From: Campylobacter gracilis
GTDB lineage: Bacteria > Campylobacterota > Campylobacteria > Campylobacterales > Campylobacteraceae
Assembly: GCF_001190745.1 (NCBI RefSeq)
Contig: NZ_CP012196.1
Span: 310,001 to 374,000 of the forward strand
Length of the DNA stretch: 64,000 nucleotides
Reading direction: 5' to 3'
The position numbers were made by a program, and so were the translations under genes. The notes under the pieces were generated by a model. That model saw only the letters and a list, made by a program, of their open reading frames with translations. It did not search any database and was not told where the DNA came from. Shown in pieces: positions 16,399-26,886 of the stretch (its first letter is position 1; the number at the start of each line of letters is the position of its first letter).

Positions 16399-17088
16399 AT
16401 GTTTGAAATTCTAAAGGGGCTCGATTACACGCCGTTTCTCGTTTCATTAAAGCTTGCCAGCTTGACGACGCTCGCGTTGTTTATCATCTGCGTGCCGCTC
16501 GCGTTTTTTATGGCGAGAAAAAATTTCCGCGGCAAAAGCGTGATCGAATCGATCATCTCGCTTCCACTCGTGCTGCCGCCTTCGGTGCTAGGGTTTTACC
16601 TACTCGTTTTTCTCTCGCCGTATTCGGTGCTGGGGGAGTTTTTCGACAAACACTTCGGGCTTCGGCTCGTATTTAATTTCAGCGGGCTAGTGATCGCGAG
16701 CTGTATCTACTCGCTGCCGTTTATGTTTTCACCGCTGGTTTCGGGCTTTCGCTCGCTTCCGCGCTCGCTTTTTTGGGCGTGTGACTCGCTCGGCAAGGGC
16801 TATTTTTCCAAGCTGTTTCGCGTCGCGTTGCCCGCGATTCGCCATTCTATGCTTAGCGCCTTGGTGATCTGCTTTGCGCATACGATGGGCGAGTTTGGCG
16901 TCGTGCTGATGATCGGCGGCAGCGTGAGCGAGCAGACCAAGGTCGCCTCCATCGCGATCTACGAAGCAACCGAAACGCTCGATTTTGCGCAGGCTCACGC
17001 ATATTCGGCGCTGATGCTGCTCTTTAGCTTCGCCGTGCTTTTGATTATGCATTTTTTGGGCGCAAAGGGCGCAAAAATACAAGCTTAA
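16399..17088 (+). CDS. modB: Molybdate ABC transporter permease ModB
   Basis: A 229-residue inner-membrane permease with five to six helices that forms the molybdate channel with ModC. The BPD/EAA loop that docks on the ATPase is at about 140-165 (ACDSLGKGYFSKLFRVALPA), and SLPLVLPPSVLGFYLLV is the family's conserved third-helix segment. Start ATG 16399 has GGAGG eight bases upstream. Reads on the same strand as modA-modC but is separated by the gap above, so it probably needs its own promoter or long read-through. Confidence 0.94.
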   Translation: MFEILKGLDYTPFLVSLKLASLTTLALFIICVPLAFFMARKNFRGKSVIESIISLPLVLPPSVLGFYLLVFLSPYSVLGEFFDKHFGLRLVFNFSGLVIASCIYSLPFMFSPLVSGFRSLPRSLFWACDSLGKGYFSKLFRVALPAIRHSMLSALVICFAHTMGEFGVVLMIGGSVSEQTKVASIAIYEATETLDFAQAHAYSALMLLFSFAVLLIMHFLGAKGAKIQA

Positions 17089-17111
17089 ATCGGCTTTAAA
17101 ACGAAATTTGC

Positions 17112-17117
17112 TAAAAT
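17112..17117 (+). promoter_or_regulatory. -10 box (GCTAAAAT type) before the GGDEF/EAL gene
   Basis: TTGCTAAAATCCCGC is a Campylobacter-type -10 box 22 bases before the ATG at 17140, in the 51-base gap after modB. It places transcription start near 17124 and favours the ATG over the TTG at 17128. Confidence 0.5.
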
Positions 17118-17139
17118 CCCGCAAAATTTGGAATTTGGC

Positions 17140-20100
17140 ATGAAAAACAAAAAAGACTTCGTTACCGAAAGATTTAACGCCGCCTTGATTCTAGGCGCTG
17201 CGCTGCTTACGCTTGTAGTAGTTTGCGAGATTAGCTTTTTGCGCACTAGGATCGCTACGCAGCTTGATTTGCGGACGCGCACGGCGATTACTTTACTTAA
17301 AAATACCGACGAGTCGCTTTTTAGCGAGCTTGAAATTCTAAAAGAAACTATCCTTTCTTTAGACGCAAGGCACGAAGCTATGCAAAGCAAGCTTTATGCG
17401 GATTTGATCCGTAATGTCGTAAAATCTTCTCATAGATTTGACGCTATTTTTTATCTACGCGCCCGCGGCGCGGAACAGGAGAGCTTAGCACATTTTTCAT
17501 CGGATGCGCGTATTTCGGATCTTGGCGAGATACGGCTTGCGGATATCGCAGGCGAGCTAAAAAAGGATGAATGGGTATCGCGCTATATGATGATGGACGG
17601 GGCGTGGCGGTATTTTTTAATCAAGCGTGTAAATGCTGATTCATATCTGCTAGGTTTTGCCAACACCGCTAGGCCGATTGCCAGACTCTCTTCGCTGGGA
17701 GATATTTTGGTCTTTAATGCCGAAGGTAAATTTTTTAACGCTCCTGGCAGCGTAACCGATATATTAGGGCAGGATTTTGATTTTTCGCGTCTAGGCGAAG
17801 TGGTGAGCTTTGAAGACGAATCTGGGCTAAGCTTTGCATATCTTGCGAAATTTGGGGATAATTTTGTAATGGCTCACGAACGAGCCGGCTATTTTTTAGG
17901 CGCGGACGATTTTATCGTCGTAGCGCTAGCAGCAGCGATTTTAGCTTATTTAATCCTTCTAATTTCAAATTTTACGTTTTTAAAAAAGCGCGTTTTCATC
18001 CCGCTAGCGGCAGTTCAAAACGCTCTGCGCCAAGGGGATTACCACTCCAAAATTCGCGATATAGAAGCGCTAAATCCGCTAAGCTCCGTCTTAGAAATTT
18101 CTAAATCCATAGATGAGGTTTTGAAGTCTAATCTGCGCCACGGCGATTTTAGCCTCAGCTTTAAAGATGCGCTAAAATACAGCTCTCTTTCAGTGCTTAG
18201 TATCGATAACGTTGCAGGTACGATCGAAAGCGCTAGCAACGGCGCACGCGAGCTTTATGGCGATGACGTCGTGGGACGGAATATCTTCGCGCTGCAAGCA
18301 GGCTCGTTTTACGATCACGCCTATCAAACCCAGCGCGCAAACTATGTCAAAGAAAACTACGTCGTAACCCGCCAAGAGACCAAAAACGGCGTTAAAGACC
18401 TCTATGTTAAAAAATCTTATATCCGCGACGGAAGTAAAATTTCAACCCTTTTTGTGGTGCTGGATGCGTCAAAATATCGCAGATTTTACGATGAAACTAA
18501 GCAAAAATATGAGTATTTAAATCACGCGCCTATCGTTACGCTAGTGTTTGACTACACTTCGGGCAAGATCGTAGATGCTAGCAAAAATATAAAAGAGCTT
18601 TGGGGCTACGAAGCGGCGCAGTTTTTAAGCGGCGAGATAAGGCTATGGGATTTGCTGGATGAAAAGGACGCGAATGAGGCTAAAAATGAAATTTTAAACC
18701 GCTTAGCCGATATGCCCGCAGAAGAGCTAAGCTTTTCTCAAAGCTATAAAATTCGCCACAATGACAATATCCGCTATAGCTACGAAGTGAGCATCTATGT
18801 CAAAAAGTCCGCCGCCAGGGCTGCGTTTTATTTTCAAAATATCGATGACGATGTTAAGGCGATCCGCGGCTTGCAGGAGGATTTGGACTTTTATCGCACC
18901 GTAATCGAGACTAGGAATTTTTGCACCTGCTTAATCGATCTTGATGCGCAGACGCTGTCGTTTGATAAAAATTACTTTAAAATTTTAAAATATCGCGGCA
19001 AAAGACTAAATACTGCGATGAGCTTTGGGGAGTTTAGTTATGAAATTTACTTCGCGGATTTAGAGAATTTCAATAAAATGATCCGCGAATGCACCGCCGG
19101 GCTTAGGAGCGATTTTAGCTGCGAATTCCGTCTGCGAAATGCCGCTAATGCCTATACTTGGATCAGTATGCAAGGCTACGTCACCGAAAAGCACGGCTCT
19201 CGCTCGCGCCTTGTAAAAACTACGCTCGAAGATATCAGCTCGCGCAAGCAGACGGAGCTGGAGTTAAATTTAAACGCTAATGTCTTTTCGCGCTCGCTAG
19301 AGGCGATCTTAATCACAGATGAGAGCGGTCGCGTGCTGCGCGCTAATAACGCCTTTTATGAAATCACCGGCTATAGCGAAAGCCAAACCATCGGCAAAAT
19401 TCCAAATTTCTTCGCTCCTACAGAGGGTGGAGCGGACGTGATGGAGAGGATTAGAAAAAATCTCGTCGGCAAACAGACCTCTTACAAAGATGAAATTTAC
19501 GGACTAAAAAGAGGTGGTGGCACCTTTCCTGCGCTATTTACGGCAATTGCGATAAAGGATGATTTTTCGCTTACTTCAAATTTCATCTTGATGTTTACCG
19601 AAATTTCGCAGATCAAGCAAAAAGAGAGCGAGCTAGCCAAGATCGCCCATCATGACGCGCTTACTGGGCTTCCAAATAGAGTGTATTTTATGAAGGCTGC
19701 GCAGAGATTTACGGCAAACTCGGGCGAAAATTCCAAGCTTATGGCAGTGCTTTTCATCGATTTTGACGGCTTTAAGGCGATCAACGACACCTACGGGCAC
19801 GAGGTCGGCGATATGTTTTTACAAGCGATCTCAAAGGCGATGAGCGGGCTGCTGCGTAAAGGTGATATTTTAGCGCGCCTAGGCGGTGATGAGTTTGGCG
19901 CCATCATCGGCGATCTGCAAAGCAAGGACGCCGCGCATGTGCTATTAGATCGCCTGCTTGGGATTTCAAAGATGAAATTTAACCTCAAAGGCAATGAAAT
20001 CAGCGCAAGCATCAGCGTTGGCGCAGCATTTTACGACGGCAGCGAAAAGATCGATTTTCCAGGACTTTTATCGCGCGCGGATAGGGCGATGTATCGCGCC

Positions 20101-21203
20101 AAAACGAGCGGTAAAAACCGCTACTGCATCTTTGAGCGCGCTGAAGCAGACGGACCTAGCGAAGAAGGGATTGCTGCAGCGATCGAAGAGGGGGAGTTTT
20201 TCGTGCTCTATCAGCCGATCATTAGCGGCGCGCAGATTTACGGATATGAGCTGCTTTTACGCTGGGATCGCGGGAAGCGCGGAATTCTTGCTCCGCAGGA
20301 TTTTGCGCAGATATTAAGCGAGCCTCGATTTGAATTGCCAATCTCAAAATTTGCGTTTTCAAAGATGATGGAATTTAACGCTCAAACAGGCGCAAACTGC
20401 TCGATAAACGTAAGTTTAGCCGTGCTTACAAACGACGAATTTTACGATTTCGTAGCTCACAGCTTGCGAGACAGGGCTAATGCAAAAGGCGAGTTGATGT
20501 TTGAGATAACCGATTTTAGCGAGCAAAATTTTAAGGAATTCGCCCCTGCGCGTGGGCGTTATGCAGATCTTGGGATTAAATTTGCCCTTAATAGTGCAAA
20601 TAAAAATAATATCCCATTCCTGAATGCCCAGCCTTTCGATATCGTTAAAATCGACCGCGAGCTCTGCCTTGACATAGGCAAGAAAAAAAATGCTATCCGA
20701 ACGATGGTGGAGATCACAGGCAAGCTAAAGCGGGAGTTTGGATTTGCTCTCGGCGCTCAAGGGGTCGAAAACGCGCTATCGCTGCGACTTTTAAATAATC
20801 TAAAATTTAACTATCTTCAGGGAAATTTTATCGCAAAAGCGCTGGATCGCAAGGAGATAGACGCTTTCATCGCGCGATTTAAAGATACGCCGAAGCTCGC
20901 AGCCATCGACAAAGATGAGTTTATCAGCTTCTTAAACGCGCTTGATTACAAAGAGCTTGCTTTAGGCTTCATCGCGCGCGGTCAAACGGGCGAGCTTAGC
21001 CCGGGAGAATTTGAAAGCTTTAGAGCGAAATTCGGCGAAATTTTAAATAAAACTCAAAGCGCGGGCAGCGAAAAATTTGCGCTAAATACAGAAATACGTA
21101 AGCAAATTTTAGATATTCTTTCGCTTGATTATCGCGCTTTAGTAAGCTTCATTCAGAGCTTTAAAACGCGGCTGAATCAGTTCATAAGCGATTTGGAGGC
21201 AGC

Positions 21204-21207
<4 letters not shown>
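17140..21207 (+). CDS. Membrane PAS-GGDEF-EAL protein (diguanylate cyclase, degenerate EAL)
   Basis: A 1355-residue inner-membrane sensor of cyclic-di-GMP signalling. Helix 1 (about 16-36) and helix 2 (about 262-284) bracket a periplasmic sensor. PAS-like domains follow at about 455-560, 600-710 and 715-835. The GGDEF domain (about 835-1000) has an intact RLGGDEF active site near residue 915 and an RKGD inhibitory site five residues ahead, so it should make c-di-GMP. The EAL domain (about 1015-1260) keeps GYELL and IKFxxVKID-type segments but lacks the DDFG motif (replaced by ALNSANKN) and has AQGVEN for AEGVE, so phosphodiesterase activity is unlikely. A 110-residue helical tail follows. It overlaps the next gene as ATGA. 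Confidence 0.92.
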
Positions 21208-23314
<2,107 letters not shown>

Positions 23315-23319
23315 AATCG

Positions 23320-23350
23320 GGCGGAATTTTAAGAATTTTAAAATTCCGCC
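23320..23350 (+). terminator. Perfect 12-bp hairpin after purA
   Basis: GGCGGAATTTTA (23320-23331) pairs perfectly with TAAAATTCCGCC (23339-23350) around a seven-base loop. It begins five bases after the purA stop. No long T-run follows, so it may be an mRNA-stabilising or weak terminator element. Its build (G/C arm plus AATTTTA) recurs elsewhere in the window. Confidence 0.6.
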
Positions 23351-23405
23351 GTTTGCAAACGCGGGCGGCGCGACCGCTCATAGAACTGAATTTAAAGGAA
23401 CGATC

Positions 23406-23957
23406 ATGCGAATACGACTACCACACGTGCCATATATCGCGCATAAAATAGCGCTGGATCTGCTAAACTCGGGCTGCGTTACGCTTAGTGCGGGCATAGA
23501 GCCCGTCGCCAAGGAAGCAGACGAGATCATAAGAGCCGATCTGCAAAAAGAAAGAGCGATAGACGAGCGCGCGAACGAGCTAATAGACGAGCGCGTAAGC
23601 GAGCTAGATGAGATGAGCGTGAATAAAAAAGATATGTTTTGGCTCATCAAACGCCACATCGCAAACGACGAGAATTTTGAGCTAAATTTCGAGGATCGCT
23701 ACGGCACCATATCGCATAAAATTTTAGAAACCGTTTGGAAGAAAAATTTGATCGATTACAAAGTCTCGGAAAACAGGCTAAAGACGATAATTTATAACGC
23801 GATCGACGAATATCTTAAAAATTATCAAAAGATTGAGGATGCGGTCTATGAAAAGATCGAGGGCTACAAGCAAAAATTGATCCCCGGCACCGAAGAATAC
23901 GAGCTTGTGTTTGAAAAGCTCTACGAAGAGGAGCTAAGAAAACGAGGCATGCTGTAA
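23406..23957 (+). CDS. DUF507 family protein
   Basis: A 183-residue soluble protein of the DUF507 family, found mostly in epsilonproteobacteria and Aquificae, with no known function. It opens MRIRLPHVPYIAHKIALDLL, as family members do. The rest is strongly charged and helical, with coiled-coil tendency around residues 45-75 (IDERANELIDERVSELDEM) and again near 125-160. Stop and carA start overlap by one base, and it follows purA as in C. jejuni Cj1495c, so it is probably expressed with carA. Confidence 0.85.
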   Translation: MRIRLPHVPYIAHKIALDLLNSGCVTLSAGIEPVAKEADEIIRADLQKERAIDERANELIDERVSELDEMSVNKKDMFWLIKRHIANDENFELNFEDRYGTISHKILETVWKKNLIDYKVSENRLKTIIYNAIDEYLKNYQKIEDAVYEKIEGYKQKLIPGTEEYELVFEKLYEEELRKRGML

Positions 23958-25075
23958 TGAACGCGTATATCTACATAGAAAACGGCATCTATCTGCAAGC
24001 CAAAGCGTTCGGCAAGGGCGGTAGCGCGTTCGGCGAGCTCGTGTTTAACACCTCCGCCACCGGCTACGAAGAGATCATTTCAGATCCTAGCTACGCGGGG
24101 CAGTTTATTATTTTCACTATGCCTGAAATCGGTATCGTAGGGATCAACGAAAACGACAAGGAAAGCTCCAAAATCCACGCCAGCGGAATTTTTGTAAGAA
24201 ATTTTAACAACGAGCCTTCAAATTTCCGCTCGCAGATGAGCTTGGAGGATTATTTTCTGCAAAACGGAAAATTCGGCGTTTACGACATCGACACTAGATT
24301 TTTAACCAAAATGCTGCGCGATCAGGGCAGTCTGCGCGCCTTCGTCTCTACGCAGATCAGCGATAAGGCGGCTCTTAAAAAGGCGCTTAGCGAGTCTGCG
24401 CGCATAGAGGAGATCAACTACGTAAGCATCGTAAGCACGAAGGCGCCATATAAGCACACCTCCGGTCGCTGGGACGCCGCGCGCGGAAGCTACGCTCAGC
24501 CCGCAAGCTGCGGCAAAAAGATAGCCGTGATCGATTACGGCGTCAAGCGAAATATCCTAAACGAGCTTTGCGATCTGGGGCTCGGCGTCGAGGTTTTTCC
24601 GCACGACGTTACGGCAGAGAGCCTGATTGCTAAGCTTAAAGAGGGGCAGATTGACGGCGTGTTTTTATCAAACGGCCCGGGCGAGCCTCGCATGCTTAAA
24701 GAGGAGATCGTGCAGATCAAAAAGATGGTCGAAGCGCGCGTGCCGATTTTTGGAATTTGCCTAGGTCATCAGCTGCTAAGCAACGCGATGGGGTATGAGA
24801 CCTACAAGCTGAAATTCGGCCAGCACGGCGCAAACCACCCAGTGCAAAATCTGCGCACCAAATCGATTGAGATCACCGCGCAAAACCACAACTACAACGT
24901 TCCAGAGACGATTGCGCAGATCTGTGAGATCACGCACCGAAATCTTTTCGACGGCACGATCGAGGGGGTGCGCTACAAAGACTATCCCGTATTTTCGGTG
25001 CAGCATCACCCAGAAGCCAGCGCGGGGCCTACCGAGAGCAAATATATCTTCAAAGAATTTCTTGAGATTTTATGA
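23957..25075 (+). CDS. carA: Carbamoyl phosphate synthase small subunit
   Basis: The glutamine amidotransferase subunit that feeds ammonia to CarB for arginine and pyrimidine synthesis. Of 372 residues, the N-terminal domain (1-150) begins IYIENGIYLQAKAFG and has ELVFNTSATGYEEIISDPSY. The class I glutaminase domain (from about 188, KKIAVIDYGVKRNILNEL) shows LSNGPGEP, the nucleophile Cys in FGICLGHQLL and the catalytic His-Glu in SVQHHPEASAGP. carB is not adjacent. A strong hairpin ends the transcript. Confidence 0.97.
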   Translation: MNAYIYIENGIYLQAKAFGKGGSAFGELVFNTSATGYEEIISDPSYAGQFIIFTMPEIGIVGINENDKESSKIHASGIFVRNFNNEPSNFRSQMSLEDYFLQNGKFGVYDIDTRFLTKMLRDQGSLRAFVSTQISDKAALKKALSESARIEEINYVSIVSTKAPYKHTSGRWDAARGSYAQPASCGKKIAVIDYGVKRNILNELCDLGLGVEVFPHDVTAESLIAKLKEGQIDGVFLSNGPGEPRMLKEEIVQIKKMVEARVPIFGICLGHQLLSNAMGYETYKLKFGQHGANHPVQNLRTKSIEITAQNHNYNVPETIAQICEITHRNLFDGTIEGVRYKDYPVFSVQHHPEASAGPTESKYIFKEFLEIL

Positions 25076-25097
25076 TTTTTAAAATTTTGCCCGTATG

Positions 25098-25127
25098 AAA
25101 TTTTACCGCGGTCGCGCGGTAAAATTT
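25098..25127 (+). terminator. 13-bp hairpin after carA
   Basis: AAATTTTACCGCG (25098-25110) pairs perfectly with CGCGGTAAAATTT (25115-25127) around GTCG, followed by TTTAAATTT. It starts 23 bases after the carA stop and is a good candidate terminator. Confidence 0.7.
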
Positions 25128-25924
25128 TAAATTTACGGCAAGCTTTAAATTTTAATGCGGTCTTTGCGTCGTAAATTTAAAGCCCGTCGCAGTCTGGATG
25201 ATTGCAGGCTGGAGCGGTACGCAAAGTGTGCTTTTGCGGGCTGAGGATTGCCGCGGTGATTTTGGATTAAGCAGCTTTTTGGATGAAACGAATCTGTGCT
25301 AGTCGCGGTTTTAAATTTAAACCAGCTGCGCGCTGCATGCTTTTCATTCGTGTGATTTCGTGTCCGTATAACTTCTAAGCTCGCAGCTAAATTTCATGCG
25401 TTTTAAATTTAAAAATTGGGCTTGGTGCGCTTAGCCCTTTCAAAACAGATCCTGCGGTACATTTAGCATGGCTTCAAGCTCTTAAATTTGACGAACCATT
25501 TTGTTGCCGTTAAAAGTTACGCTAGTAAGCTGCCTTGCCGTCCGTAAAATTTTATCTAACGCCGTTTACCCACTAAAACCTTATCAGTGCTGTTTCATTT
25601 CCCTCTAAAAGCCATTTGCCTAAAATAAAATTCCGCTCCGCCGCGTAGTGAAATTTTACCTGCGCTAGCTTTAAAATTTTACTTTCAGTCGTTATTAAAT
25701 CTCTTTCGCACCGATAAGATTTAGCCCGCATCACTTTAAATTTTGCCCATTCCTAGGCTGCAGTTTTTATCCACGCTTGTTTTTTAATCCCGCCCATATT
25801 TGCGCCTAAAATAAGAGTTGTGTTACTTTATGAAATTAAATTTTTAACTTAACATTATTTTAAGCTCAATAAAAGAGAAAATTTGAAAGAATTTCGTTTG
25901 AAATTTCGCCTTGAGGGGTCTGCT
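25128..25924 (+). repeat. AAATTT-rich noncoding gap before the response regulator
   Basis: About 800 bases without a supportable gene. Words such as TTTAAATTTAAA, AAATTTTA and GTAAATTTAAAG recur. The last 60 bases are very AT-rich and must contain the promoter of the response regulator gene; a -10-like TAACATTAT (near 25848) is possible. No RNA gene is recognised. Confidence 0.55.
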
Positions 25925-26608
25925 ATGAGCTGCGCTTTAAAAGAGCTGGACGTCTTGCTAGTCGAGGATGATACTAAATTACTAGCCTCGCTGCATAAGG
26001 CGTTTGAGGGTATTTTTAATAACGTTTACAATGCCCAAAACGGGCTTGAAGGTGTAAAAAAATTCAAAAAATTTAGTCCTAATCTCGTCATTACCGACAT
26101 TCTAATGCCGATCGAGGATGGGCTTGAGATGATACGTCAGATTAAGCAGATCTTTCCACATGCCCCTATCGTGGTGCTTAGCGGCTTCAGTAGGGAGGAG
26201 CAGCTAAAAGGCGTTATGGAGATTGGCGTCGAGCGGTATTACTTTAAACCGGTAGATATCGCCGCATTTGTGTTAGAGATAAGTGCGCTAATGAAGTCTA
26301 AGCTGGACTCTGTACGAGTCGTAAATATGGGCGCAGGCTACGTATTTGACGGGCTTCGCTGTATTTTGCTGAAGGATGGCGAGCAGATCGTGCTTACTAA
26401 AAAGGAGCTTTCTTTTGTCTCGCTGCTAGCCAGTCGCGTGGGCGAGCTGGTGCTTTACGACGAGATCAAGCATTATGTCTGGACCGAAGGAGCCGTGAGC
26501 GGTACGGCGCTTCGTACCTTCGTCAAGCGTATCCGCGATAAAGTGAGTGGAGAAATCATAAAAAACGTCCCGAGCCTGGGATACAAGATCGAGCTTGAGC
26601 CCGCTTAA
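25925..26608 (+). CDS. OmpR/PhoB-type response regulator (orphan)
   Basis: A 227-residue two-component response regulator. The receiver domain has the acidic pair in VLLVEDDTKLL (Asp15, Asp16), the phospho-acceptor Asp58 in LVITDILMP, the switch Ser in VVLSGFS and Lys108 in YYFKPVD, so it should be phosphorylatable. The C-terminal winged helix (about 140-225) has KKELSFVSLLASRVGELV and RTFVKRIRDKV, ending PSLGYKIEL. I chose ATG 25925 since the receiver normally begins a few residues after the start; a TTG at 25883 would add 14 residues. No histidine kinase is adjacent. Confidence 0.88.
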   Translation: MSCALKELDVLLVEDDTKLLASLHKAFEGIFNNVYNAQNGLEGVKKFKKFSPNLVITDILMPIEDGLEMIRQIKQIFPHAPIVVLSGFSREEQLKGVMEIGVERYYFKPVDIAAFVLEISALMKSKLDSVRVVNMGAGYVFDGLRCILLKDGEQIVLTKKELSFVSLLASRVGELVLYDEIKHYVWTEGAVSGTALRTFVKRIRDKVSGEIIKNVPSLGYKIELEPA

Positions 26609-26836
26609 ATTTGATCGCGTTTTTGCCGCTTTGTAATTTATCGAATTGCACTCGTAAAATTTTGCGTTTAAATATGCCGCGATTAATGCGGAGCGAGGTA
26701 GAATTCCGCGCTCAAAGCGCCATAGATTAAAATTTTACGCTCATCCGAAATTTGCTAAATTTGACTTGATAAAATTTAGCCTCTCAAGCTTTTCAAAAAC
26801 TTCTTTGCTTAAAAGCCCAAACTAAAAATTTCTTGC

Positions 26837-26842
26837 TAAAAT
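26837..26842 (+). promoter_or_regulatory. -10 box (GCTAAAAT type) before addB
   Basis: TTGCTAAAATATCGC matches the Campylobacter -10 consensus and lies 45 bases before the TTG at 26887. It overlaps the earliest possible start (TTG 26833), which argues for the downstream start. Confidence 0.5.
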
Positions 26843-26886
26843 ATCGCAAAATTCCGCGTTCTGCGAATCGCTCTAAAGGATTTGTT

